Source: Macrophomina tecta
Taxonomy: Eukaryota > Ascomycota > Dothideomycetes > Botryosphaeriales > Botryosphaeriaceae
Direction of reading: 5' to 3'
Length of the DNA stretch: 64,000 nucleotides
Assembly (NCBI GenBank): GCA_024180945.1
Contig: JAKSGN010000038.1
Location: forward strand, 2,914,001 to 2,978,000
Shown here: piece by piece, positions 45,544 to 55,788 of the stretch
Layout: every line of letters begins with the position of its first letter
Position numbering within the stretch: position 1 is the stretch's first letter
Position numbers and translations under genes: made by a program
Notes under the pieces: generated by a model
Seen by the model: only the letters and a program-made list of their open reading frames with translations
Told to the model about the DNA's origin: nothing
The model's database searches: none

Positions 45544-46926
45544 ATGGCGCCCGCAACAGTCACCGACCACGACCTCAACTGCCTCACCATCGCCGAGCTC
45601 GAGGCCATCGCGCGCGACAAGATGGACAAGCAGACGCGCGACTACTACAACGAGGTATTCACGACATCTCTCCCCGGCACCGCGACAGCCCATCCTCCAC
45701 CACCACTATCTCTTTCCTCAACCACCTCCCCTCCACCGCAGAGACTGACTCAACCCCTCCACCCGCCACAGGGCGCCGACTCTAACTCCACCCTCCGCGA
45801 AAACCTCACCGCCTACGCCAAATACCGCATCCGCCCGCGCGTCCTGCGCGACATCTCGCGCATCGACACGTCCTCCCGCGTCCTCCCTTCCCGCCCCTTC
45901 CGCGCTTCCATCCCGCTCGGCGTCGCCCCGACCGCCATGCAGCGCCTCGCGCACGGCGACGGCGAGCTCGCGACGGCGCGCGCCTGCGCCCGCGCGGGCA
46001 TCCCGATGGGGCTGTCGAGCTTCGCGACGACGAGGCTCGAAGACGTGGCCGCGGCAGCGGCGGAGGAGTGCGAGCGGTCGGGGAGGGCGACGGAGCGCAT
46101 TCCGCTCGTGCTGCAGCTGTACCTGTTCGAGGAGAGGGCGGAGAGCGCGAGGCTGGTGGAGCGGGCCAGGAGGGCCGGGTTCGCGGCCGTGGCGCTGACG
46201 GTGGACACGCCGGCGCTGGGCAGGCGCAACTTGGAGATCAGGAACCGCTTCCGGCTGCCGGCGCACTTGAGGATTGCGAACTTCGAGCGGGCGGAGGCGG
46301 GGCGCGGGGAGGAGAGGGAGGTGGAGGCGGTCGAGCATGAGGGCGAGAGCGTGCCGGGTTACTGGGACGAGGAGAGGGGCGTGAGGGTCCCGCCGAGCGG
46401 GCCGGTGAGGTTTCACACCCATGCGGCGAATCCGACGCTCTGCTGGGAGCGCGACGTCAAGTGGTTGAGGGAGGTGTGTGGGGAGGGGATGCAGGTGTGG
46501 GTGAAGGGGATTGCGACGGCCGAGGACGCGGAGTTGGCGGTTGCGCATGGTGTTGATGGGATTATTGTCAGTAATCATGGTGGTAGGCAGCTCGACGGCG
46601 CGCTGGCGACGCTGGATGCGCTGCCGGAGGTGGTGGAGGCGGTGAAGGGGCGCGTGCCGGTGCACGTGGATGGTGGGATCAGGCACGGGACGGATGTGTT
46701 CAAGGCATTGGCGTTGGGCGCGGATTTCGTGTGGATCGGGAGGCCGGTGTTGTGGGGGTTGGCGTATAAGGGGCAGGAAGGGGTAGAGCTGTGTTTGAAG
46801 CTGCTGAAGGATGAGGTGAAGCTATGTATGGGCTTGGCGGGGACAGTGGCGGTCAAGGACATTACGCGGGATTATTTGGTCAAGTTGGATAGGGTTGGGT
46901 TTCCAGTGAGGCTGAGCAAGTTGTAG
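45544..46926 (+). CDS. FMN-dependent 2-hydroxyacid oxidase/dehydrogenase, peroxisomal (PTS1)
   Basis: Exons 45544-45654 and 45772-46926 give 421 residues. The 117-nt intron is a multiple of three with no stop, so reading through is possible, but it has clean GT-AG ends and its removal joins YYNE to GADSN as in the family. The TIM-barrel markers are: RPRVLRDISRIDTSS, PLGVAPTAMQRLAH, LTVDTPALGRRNLEIRN, WVKGIATAEDAE, the active-site VSNHGGRQLDG (His306), VHVDGGIRHGTDVFKALALG and FVWIGRPVLWGL. There is no cytochrome b5 domain, so it is not a mitochondrial cytochrome b2. It ends RLSKL, and SKL is a classic peroxisomal targeting signal. Likely substrates are glycolate, L-lactate or long-chain 2-hydroxyacids; sequence does not choose among them. 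Confidence 0.92.
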   Translation: MAPATVTDHDLNCLTIAELEAIARDKMDKQTRDYYNEVFTTSLPGTATAHPPPPLSLSSTTSPPPQRLTQPLHPPQGADSNSTLRENLTAYAKYRIRPRVLRDISRIDTSSRVLPSRPFRASIPLGVAPTAMQRLAHGDGELATARACARAGIPMGLSSFATTRLEDVAAAAAEECERSGRATERIPLVLQLYLFEERAESARLVERARRAGFAAVALTVDTPALGRRNLEIRNRFRLPAHLRIANFERAEAGRGEEREVEAVEHEGESVPGYWDEERGVRVPPSGPVRFHTHAANPTLCWERDVKWLREVCGEGMQVWVKGIATAEDAELAVAHGVDGIIVSNHGGRQLDGALATLDALPEVVEAVKGRVPVHVDGGIRHGTDVFKALALGADFVWIGRPVLWGLAYKGQEGVELCLKLLKDEVKLCMGLAGTVAVKDITRDYLVKLDRVGFPVRLSKL

Positions 46927-47199
46927 AATATGGGTGGTACCGGTGTTTCTCAAAGAAAGGTCTGACGAGTCACAACTCAGTGAGTCTCCCACCAAACGGC
47001 ATGGTTTCTCGATCAAGCTCCTCGTTCATTTTAGCAATGTGGGGATTTATGTTACTATACTCGTTTTTGGTGGTCTTCAGAATTTCGCTACTCGTAGACC
47101 GGTAGCAGCCCTATGAGATACGAGGCCTCAGCCGGGGGGCCTTAAAGAACGCTAAACGAACGACGAACGTGCATCTTGTCTGCCAATATTAGTAGTTGT

Positions 47200-48039
47200 T
47201 TAGTGATCATCCCGCTCAAGCCACCTGGCTGAAGCTTTGTAGAGATCATCGAAAGCCTTGTCGTGAGCGACAAAGCGGTCGTACACGTCCTGCCCAAGAG
47301 TCTTGGCAAAGTGAAGGAACGAGACGATCACGAAATCGGCGTACGACACTGTGCATCGCAGTCAGCAATAAGAAACATTAGGTTTACCAGACGCTAGACG
47401 GTCGATAGTGCGCTTTCGTACCTTGGTCACCCAAAATGTAAGGACCGTCGTTCTTTTTCAAAACGGTGGCCAGCTCCGCGATTGGCTCCTTCGCGGCCTC
47501 CCAGGCCTGGTCGCCACCCTTCTCTTTCTCGTAATCGTCCAGCGACATGCCAAAGCGCTCTTTGCGCGTCTCATTGAAGTAAGGCTGGCTCTTCTCGGTC
47601 AAGACGTGGCGCGGGACGAGAGGCAGGAGGACGCCGGCCAGCGGGGCAAAGACGCCGGCCAGCGCAGGAATAGGCTCTGAATCCAGGCGCAGAGAGTTCT
47701 GTGGGTAGCGCTTCTCGATCTCCTTGGCGATCTCCCAGCTGTCCATGACATAGGTGCCGTCCGGGAAGCGAACGGTGGGGATGGTGTAGGCGGCGGTGCC
47801 GTCGGCCTTGTTGGGCGGCAGACCGGTGGCCCGCAGAGTGGGCGCGACATCAGGGTACTCGAGCCATTCAGTCTTGTAGTCGATGCCCTTGTAGTTGAGG
47901 GCCATGCGGGCTGAACAGAGTACCGTGAGTTTCTCGTGCACACGGGATCTCGGAAGACCAGCTTACTCTTCCAAGGATTGAGAGACCAGCAGGCGCAACG
48001 GCCCCTGCTGGGCAGGTCATATAAGATCAGGGGTGCCAT
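47200..48039 (-). CDS. Glutathione S-transferase-like protein
   Basis: Minus-strand exons 48039-47967, 47910-47422 and 47348-47200, 236 residues. The N-terminal thioredoxin-like domain shows LILYDLPSR, NPWKTRMALNYKGIDYKTEW, and a GTYVMDSWEIAKEIEKRYP stretch that corresponds to the glutathione-binding SxxI region. The C-terminal helical domain ends with SYADFVIVSFLHFAKTLG. The final exon supplies the last 48 residues; without splicing the frame stops early. It belongs with the fungal GST N-terminal family often annotated as etherase- or UstS-like. A role in conjugation or detoxification is likely, but the substrate is unknown. It converges on the hydroxyacid oxidase with 273 bp between stop codons. 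Confidence 0.88.
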
Positions 48040-49959
48040 TGGGTAGTGAGTCCAAGACAGATGGGGAGAAGTAGGATAATGCAAGAAAGAAATCCGATAA
48101 TTTCGGTTTTGAAGGCCGGCGGTGGCTGGTCGTGGATAGGGCGTGGGCGGGGCAGGCGTCAGCAGTGGCGGCCCCACACTAATGCCCGTCTCAGAAAGAA
48201 CATCGAGGGCGGATGATTTCAAGCACTCTGCACACCACCATGATCCCTCCGAAGGGTTCTTTGTGTACCGTCAGCCTGTCTTGGGGTGGTGTTGGTCTCA
48301 TCGCCGACAGGGTGGCTGGTCTTGGGTCTGGTTCCCGACACGGTATAGCTGGGAGCACCCTGGTCGCCGGCATGGCCATCACAAGGGAAATATTTCCTAT
48401 CTGACTATCTTCCATTTTTCTTGTTCGGCCAGGCTAGGCCCGATCCGGTACGAGGGGACATGTAATCCGAGGGGTGAATAGCGAACCCAATCCGACGGCT
48501 GTAGGCTTCTTGGGGGCGGGCATGCCGGACGATCCCTGCCCCATTTTGGGTTCGGTCGAGGAGTATAGATGGCGATGGAGCCAATGGAGCGGAGAATGTG
48601 GCTCATTCTTGGGCGGGCAGTTGCTTCAAACGCACGGCAGCAGACCCTTTCATCTTATCTAGTATCCGGAAGCATCCGTTCGGCAGTGAGCAGTCCTCGG
48701 GTGCCTGAAGACGGTGGGAAAAAGCAATGAATAAGCTCAAAGGGGCGGTGCGAGCGCACCAGAAGTCACGCCATGGCCAAGAGCGAACGGAGCAGAGATT
48801 GTGCTACAAACAGAGCGGATGCCAGCCGGCAGTCTCTCGCACCGCCAAGCGGGGGCGAGTTTCACGAGAAAAATCTTGATTTGGGCGCGGACAGGGATGG
48901 GGGGCAAGATGCGAGGCGGATCTGCAGGGACGCACGGCGGGCGCTGCTGTGAATTCCTGGGGAAGGGGGGCTTTTGGCGAGCAGCGCGCAACAGGAAGGC
49001 CGTCGATAAGACCCCGGCTGTCTCGAGCTGCCGTTGCGGGCACGGGGCGCTGCAGACCCCAGCAGCCGGCGGCATCGGGGCGGTGGCGGCGGAGCGCGAA
49101 GGAAGGGTAGGGCTGGAGGGCGAGCGGACGGGAGGCGCAGGCGAGAGGTGCAAGCTCGGATGGCTTTTTACGCTTTGCAGCCAAGCACTCTCGTCGCGCG
49201 GCTTGCTGGCATCAGGACAGAGTCACCGTCAGGCGTGCGAGATCCGCGCGCGTGTGCGTGCGCGCGGACACGCCCCGCCGCGCGCTGCTGCCGAGTCGGA
49301 ATTCGGCTGTCGATGAAGCAGCAAGCACTGCAGCCCGCGCGAGCACGACAGAACCGGCGGGCTGCTGCTGCTGCTGCTGCTGCCGGCGCCGCTTCTGCTG
49401 CTGCTGCCGCTGCCACTGAGTGTCCCCCTTTTCTGCACCGCCAAGGAAGGCTCCTCCGCTGACATGCAACGCCGTTGGGCTGGGCCAGTGAGAGGGCCAG
49501 CCCGCGCAGCCACAGCCCTCGATACCTCCACATCCGCCACGGCCCCCTGACGCCCGCCACGCATGCCCTCACCCGGCCAGCGGCCGCTGCTGGCGCTGCC
49601 TCGCGCGGGGTGTGCTGCTGCGCCGGCATGCGGTGCGGTGCGGTGCGGTGCTGGGGGCGCGGGCAGGCTGGCGGCCGCTGCTGCTGCTGTCGCAAGCGGC
49701 CGGCCATGTTGACGCGGCGTAGACAGCCGCTCGCAGTAAAGCGTGTACGGTAAAATATGCGGCGCCAGATTGGTAGGGGCCCATCCAGAGCCAGCGGCGC
49801 CCGGACGCTCGTGTGCGGCGCGCCAAAGCTGATGTGAGAGGCCTTCCCCTGCTTCCACCGACCCAAATAACTTATTATACCCACCCGGGGCCAGCTCGCC
49901 TCTCGCTGCCTCCGAACACCGCTCGCTGCCTCTCCCCCCCCCAACTCCACCACCTCCGC
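48040..49959. other. Intergenic between GST-like and GT90 genes
   Basis: 1.9 kb shared by divergent genes. It holds a CTG triplet run at 49361-49383 with more triplets to 49411, and about four GCGGT units at 49630-49650. No gene recognised; GC-rich open frames here read the triplet repeats as poly-Ala or poly-Gln. Confidence 0.5.
49361..49383. repeat. CTG/CAG triplet microsatellite
   Basis: About seven and a half CTG units; a related imperfect CTG/CCG stretch continues to about 49411. Confidence 0.9.
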
Positions 49960-51490
49960 ATGATGGCCCTCCTCTCCAACCAGCGGGCCGCCGGCCTCGT
50001 TGGCTTTACGCTCTTTATCTTCCTGCTGCTCGGCTACACCACCTACAACTCGCGCGCTGCCGACACCGTGCCCTTCAACTACCAGTCCGGCAAGCAGGGC
50101 ACCGGTGCCCCGACCCTCTCGCAGCCCGGCCCTGCCGACGGCTGGGCCTTCGACGCGAAGCGCGACTCAAAGAACTATGGCCTCTCGCCCGCGCAGTGTG
50201 ACGCCGCCTTCCCCAAGCTGTGGGCCGAAATCGACCGCGCCGTCGCCCACCGGAAGAAAGTTGGCAACATCACCCCCGACGAGGTCAAAATCGGCTGGAA
50301 GATTGATGGCATTATCCGTGCAATGATTTACGACCGCCAGGTATGCTCCCAATGGCCACCCCGCCGCAGCGTTCTGCCGTATTGACGTACGTGTCCAGCT
50401 CTTCATCCTCAACGCCCGCGGCGCTCGCCGCAGGGATTACCGCCAGCGAACCCTTGCCGTCTTGCAGTCTATCCAACGTGCCATTACCGCCTATCCCGGC
50501 GACATCCCCAACATCGAATTTTCCTTCGTCGTCGACGACGGAGCCTATTTCGCAGTCTACAACAACGAAACCTCCGCCACCACCTGGGCCCTGACCCGCG
50601 AGCCTCAGGATGACAACCTGTGGCTGATGCCCGATTTTGGTTTCTACAGCTGGGAGGGCCCTGCCGGTGAATACAACGCTTTGCTCAGGGCTATTGAGCA
50701 GGACGAGATGCCTTTCGAGCAGAAGGACCCCCGCGCTATCTGGAGAGGGGCAAAGGCTCCTGCCGGTCACGTCCAGGTCCGCTCCGATCTGCTCAAGGTT
50801 TCCAAGGGCAAGGAATGGGCCGACATTGAAGAAATCATCTGGGGCGGCGAGGGCGAGCCCAAGAATCTGATTCCCATGTCCAGGCACTGCAAGTACATGT
50901 TCCCGGTCCACACCGAGGGCCACACGTACTCCGGCCGTCTCAAGTACCTGCTTAACTGCCACTCTCTCACCGTCATCCACAAGCTCCACTGGCTCGAGAA
51001 CTTCCACAACGTCCTGATTCCCTCTGGCCCGGAGCAGAACTTCATCCAGGTTGAGCGTGACTTTTCCGATATGCACTGGAAGATGGAGTACTACCTGCAA
51101 CACCAAGACGAGGCCAAGCGTATTGCCGATAACAGTGCAGCAACCTTTCGTGATCGCTATCTGACGCCCGCCGCTCAAGCCTGCTATTGGCGCAAGATGT
51201 TCTGGGCATGGAGGGAGGTCAGCTTCGAGCCCGACTACTACATGTCTGAGGAGGAGCTGAGGTTGCAGACCGAGGCTGAAAGAAAGAAGGAGAAGGAGAA
51301 GGAGAAAGTCGACGTCAAGCTTGACGAGGACAAATCATCCAAGGAGAAAGAGAAGTCAAAGGAGGAGACTGTCAACCCCGATGACAGCAAGAGGTCGACT
51401 TCTGAGCGGAAGCTGGTGCCCCGAGGAATGCCCTACGAAACGTATCTTCTCCTCGAATCTTATGAGGAGAGTCCGTGGTACAACAGCTAA
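49960..51490 (+). CDS. GT90 / CAP10-like glycosyltransferase
   Basis: Exons 49960-50340 and 50399-51490, 490 residues, 58-nt intron. MMALLSNQRAAG leads into a TM at about 12-28, so it is a type II Golgi or ER membrane protein. The lumenal part matches the CAP10/GT90 family: DGWAFDAKRDSKNYGLS near 60, YPGDIPNIEFSFVVDD, DNLWLMPDFGFYSWEG, FEQKDPRAIWRGAK, CKYMFPVHTEGHTYSGRLKY, LLNCHSLTVIHKLHWLENFH, and the C-terminal FRDRYLTPAAQACYWRKMF. Cryptococcal Cap10 and Cxt1 relatives are linked to capsule and xylosyl transfer. After the catalytic part there is a Glu/Lys-rich charged segment of about 50 residues (KEKEKEK, SSKEKEKSKEE). Sugar specificity is unknown. Confidence 0.9.
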
Positions 51491-54103
51491 ACCAGAAACG
51501 ACCTCGCGATATTTACGTATACCTTCGCACGATACCCTCGGCAGCATTTTATTCGACATCGGATTCCCCATCTTGGCGCAATATCGGCGACATCCGCGGT
51601 CTACTATTGGGGCCCGAATAATCCCAACAGCCACTGTGTTCCATGGCGCTAAGATGACGCGGCCACCTCTTCCAGGGGGAACAAAAGACGCACCGCGCTC
51701 ACATCGGCTAGCCGGACGATCGCCAGCTATTCTGGTCACCACCACAAGCCACCGACTCTTCCGACAGGCCTTCGTCCACGGGCCTGGCCATGCTCGATTC
51801 CTGTTTCTCTTTTGCCGTCGATGATTTTTCTCGTTTCAGCACGGATTGGTGTTTCGGGTGGCGCATGATCAGAAAATCGGAAGCTGATACACAGCGGATT
51901 CCCAGGTGGTCTGCCCGGCGTTTTTGGTGTTTTCCTCGTACTGCTTGGATAGCCTGCATTGCGGGAAGGGGAGGAGTCGTCCGATTTCGACGGTTGCAAA
52001 GTCCGCGGTACAAAACAGACACGTGGCGGCCAAGCACGATTATACAACAACTAATTTTCGTCTTTCTATCATGGCATTAGCGGAGTGCGTGTGTATACAT
52101 TTTGGATGATCTGTAACGAAAAATTGGAGAGACGCAGGCGCCTGATTGAAGTTTTGTGGATACGTTTCATACATCCTACACACGGAAACGCACATCTCAA
52201 TCGCTCATCGTTCAATGCATACGAGCACTCGCAGCATCTCCAAATACGAAAGGTGGACTCCTTACGCTTATCTTTTAGGTTTTCCAATATACTCATTGCC
52301 ACCCTCGTCGCGGGAGGCGACGGGTTGGCCCGACGTCATCCCGCAGTTTCACCTGTTTTCTTGTGCCTGGTGGTCCCGCGATCCTTGCGTTATCGTGTTT
52401 GAGCGAGGGCTTTCCCGGGTCGTCGATCGACTCGGAGTACGAGTGCTCCACGTGGTAACAGAACTCAGGAGCTAATCCAAACTCGCCGACACCTCGAAGG
52501 TTTCTGAAGTCCCTACCTTCCCAAATCCCCCCTGTAGACGCGCAACACACTACACGCGTTGAGAGCCGACAGTAGAATTGCACCTAGGCCTACGTAAGCT
52601 TCCTGCTCCACCTTCGCGACTCTTTTTCTGTCTCTCAGGCCACAGCGTGGCACCGAGCCGGACCGACCACATTGCGAGCGAGGCCCCTCTCGGAATTTCT
52701 AGTCATCGCCCCCGGCACGCGCTACATACTCCCTCACCATCTAGCGGTCTGCATGCACAAGAATCTTTTGTACGATACGCAGCCCCGATTCGTAGCCCCG
52801 ATTCGTTGTTGTGGTTGTTTTTTTATTTTATTTTTTTTATATATGTATCTCCAAGTGTCTCGTCAATGTTGTTGACTTTTCGCCCATCGCGGCTTACCCG
52901 ATTTCGTAACTTTTCGGAATCATAAAACAGCCAATACTTCCTCGCGCTTCTCCCCGCCCGACGGCGACATGCGAGAATAGAAGCCGTTCCGTATGAATAT
53001 CGTCGGTCCCTTGCGATAGGAGAGGAGTATATCCCCGCACTGTCCTCTTTGACGGGGCGAGCTTATCCTTCCCTTCTCTTATCGGAGGAGGGAGGGATGC
53101 ATGGCGATGACGATCGAATAAGATGGCCATTCTCCCCGCGATTCCTCTCGGACAATGCTTGTTTTCGTTCACATGCATGTCCATCATGCTGCACATCGCC
53201 GTCAGCCAACGAAAATAATCAGGAACAGGTCAAGAGGAAGGGTGAGAGGAAGAGACGGGGGGGCCTGCGCGGGGGGAATAGGCTCTGCGGAGAAGCCAAG
53301 GAACATGGCAGGGGAAGCAAGCGCAAGAATAGGAGCACTGCGACGGGAGATGACGAAAGATGGCCTCAGACGTTCGAGATCCCGTCTAGAATTCGTTCTC
53401 TTTACCCCGCAATGAGCGAATGTTGTGGGTCTTCCCGACCTGGTGAGTCGGCGGTGGATGGACATCACGGCGGATTCTATTGCTCCATTCGGGTCGTTCG
53501 CGGAACGCGGACTCACCCAGGCACCCTCTGATCGGGAGTTTGCGTTATGTCATTGCGACGAGTGGTTGGTCGGTTTCTCAAGAGATAAGCGGCTACACCC
53601 GGCACAGCCTTTCTGGGCCGAGTCAGCCGAATGGGTACTCGTTTTCCGAATATACCCACACGCTCGGGCTTGGGGAAGGGAGAGGATGGTGCTTTGCGAG
53701 ACACTATGCCGCTGGTGTTTAGCTCTTAGACATAGTTTCATGGGTACCGGCTGTCACAGGGCGCGTGTGATGAGGGAACGGCAAGGTCTGCGTGATCGAA
53801 GGGTATATATCGTGAGCTCATTTTCGCACCGTTTTTCTCTTTCCAGTCATCCAACCCATCGCCTTCTCTGTCAGGCCTCCTGTTGATATCTCTCAATCGC
53901 CCCGACTTTTATCATTGAAAAACTCGACTGTCAGTGCCTGTTTGCATGCCACTATCTCTGCCCGTCGTCCTCGCGCTCACAATCCGACGGACTTCAGCTT
54001 CTTCCCAGACGTCCTCAAAAACCACATCGACAGCTTCTATCGCCGTCACATCTTCCTCTTCGTCCAAGAGCAAGACCGCTGCTACTGCCAGCACCGCGAC
54101 ACG
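51491..54103. other. Intergenic between GT90 and serine dehydratase genes
   Basis: 2.6 kb, no supported gene. Open frames of 100-160 codons near 53050-53890 show no family similarity. AT-rich patches lie at 52809-52847. The region just before 54104 is the dehydratase promoter and leader. Confidence 0.5.
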
Positions 54104-55561
54104 ATGGGATCAATCGCGCTCACCGAGTGTGCCACGGCACCCGCCTCCTCCTCTCCCCCTACCGTCTGCCTCACGCCCTCAGCCAAGCCTTGGAACCTCA
54201 CTCCACTCATGGAGTCGACCGCGCTCTCACGCGCTGCGGGATGGTATGGTCGAACAGTTCTTTATATCCCTTCCTCGCACTTCGCATGCGTACCGCAAAA
54301 CACCAATCACTTACCCCCATCCTCTTCCAACACATCAGTCCCAATCCTCGTGGTGGGAACCCACGATCATCTCGTCCTCTGCCCTCTGCTCCCACCTCTC
54401 CAAACCCCCCTCATACACCCACCCCCTCCCACCACCACCCCCCAAAAAAAAAAAAAAAAAAAAAGACAAACCATCCCTACAGCAGATACAGGTACTAAAT
54501 CGCAGAAGCAGAGTCTTCCTCAAACTCGAGCTCCTCCAACCCTCGGGCTCCTTCAAATCACGGGGCATCGGGCACTACCTGCTCTGCCGCCTCTCCGAGC
54601 ACCCCAACCGCAACAGCGTGCACTTCTACGCCTCATCGGGCGGGAACGCGGGCTTAGCATGGTAAGAGTTTTCACTCATCCCACCCTCCCTCCCAGCCGT
54701 ATTGACACTCTCTCCTCCAGCGTCACAGCAGCAGTCACGCTCGGCCGGCCCGCCACCGTGGTCTGCCCCACGACCACCTCCCCGCACATGCTCGCGAAGC
54801 TGCGCTCCGCCGGCGCCGTCGCCGTCATCGTGCACGGCCGCGACCTCGCCGAGGCGGGCGAGTACCTGCAGTCGCACATCCTGCCGCGCGACCCCAACGG
54901 CGTGTACGTGCCGCCGTACGACCACGCGGACATCTGGGCGGGCAACGGGTCCGTGGTGCACGAGGTGGCCGCGCAGCTCGCCGAGCGGGGCGAGGGGCGC
55001 GGGGCGCCGGACGCCATCGTGTGCAGCGTCGGCGGCGGGGGCTTGCTGAACGGGGTGTGCGCGGCGATGGAAGGGGTGGGGTGGGGGGAAGAGTGCAGCG
55101 TGCTGGCGATGGAGACGCGCGGCACGGATTCGCTGGCGAAGGCGCTGGAGGCGGGCGAGCTGGTGAGCCTGGAGCGCATCGGGAGCGAGGCGAAGAGCCT
55201 GGGCGCGCGCCAAGTCAGCGAGGAGACGTTCCGCTTGGCGCGGGAGAAGCGGAACGTGAGGAGCGTGGTGCTGGACGATCGCGAGGCGGCGATGGGCTGC
55301 TGGCGGCTGGCGGACGATGAGCGGTTGATGGTTGAGCTGGCGTGCGGCGTCAATGTCGCGCTGTGCTATGATGGCAGGCTGGAGAAGGCGGTGGGGAAGA
55401 AGCTGACGAAGGAGAGCAAGGTGGTGATTGTGCTGTGTGGCGGGAACGATGTGACGGTGGAGAAGCTGCATCAGTGGAGGAAGCAGTATGGCGACGTGGA
55501 GAAGGAGATTCCGCACAACGCGGATGTCCCCAGCGAGTCGACGGCTCCCGGCCACGAGTGA
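54104..55561 (+). CDS. L-serine/L-threonine dehydratase (PLP, fold type II)
   Basis: Exons 54104-54243, 54509-54661 and 54721-55561, 377 residues. PLP-binding lysine is Lys63 in QPSGSFKSRG. Cofactor-holding loops are SSGGNAGLA and CSVGGGGLLNG. LTPLMESTALSRAAGC joins RVFLKLELLQP only if exon 2 starts at 54509; the nearest other acceptor (54506) would create a stop. The 265-nt first intron carries a 21-nt A run. The second splice rebuilds LACVTAAVTLG. The protein resembles fungal catabolic dehydratases (Cha1 type) that deaminate serine to pyruvate or threonine to 2-oxobutyrate. It lacks the ACT domains of biosynthetic IlvA/Ilv1, so isoleucine synthesis is unlikely. Exon 3 is very GC-rich and shows long antisense frames that are not real. 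Confidence 0.9.
   Translation: MGSIALTECATAPASSSPPTVCLTPSAKPWNLTPLMESTALSRAAGWYGRTVLYIPSSHFACVPQNTNHLPPSSSNTSVPILVVGTHDHLVLCPLLPPLQTPLIHPPPPTTTPQKKKKKKRQTIPTADTGTKSQKQSLPQTRAPPTLGLLQITGHRALPALPPLRAPQPQQRALLRLIGRERGLSMVRVFTHPTLPPSRIDTLSSSVTAAVTLGRPATVVCPTTTSPHMLAKLRSAGAVAVIVHGRDLAEAGEYLQSHILPRDPNGVYVPPYDHADIWAGNGSVVHEVAAQLAERGEGRGAPDAIVCSVGGGGLLNGVCAAMEGVGWGEECSVLAMETRGTDSLAKALEAGELVSLERIGSEAKSLGARQVSEETFRLAREKRNVRSVVLDDREAAMGCWRLADDERLMVELACGVNVALCYDGRLEKAVGKKLTKESKVVIVLCGGNDVTVEKLHQWRKQYGDVEKEIPHNADVPSESTAPGHE
54444..54464. repeat. poly-A tract (21 nt) within dehydratase intron 1
   Basis: Uninterrupted run of 21 A inside the intron, 44 bp before the acceptor, preceded by a C-rich CCACC stretch. 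Confidence 0.95.
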
Positions 55562-55788
55562 CAAGCTTGAGAGTGGAGAGATATTTAGGACCTCATTCAA
55601 TAATTTGGTGTTGGATTAGTTACATGGGTTTACTAGAATAGGGTAAAGTTACACAAAACAGTCCTTACGAATCGAGTCTTTTTTGAAAGAATCAGATGCT
55701 GAATGGCCGGTGATTGCTCTCGAGATTCCATTTCAGGCAGGGGTATCATACAGGGGTTCTCGAGCAACGAGAATGCTCTTGCGATTAC

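Noticed and set aside
45718..46686. 322-codon minus-strand frame
   Set aside because: Antisense shadow of the FMN hydroxyacid oxidase; His/Arg/Pro-rich composition typical of such shadows.
54626..55600. 324-codon minus-strand frame
   Set aside because: Antisense to the serine dehydratase third exon.
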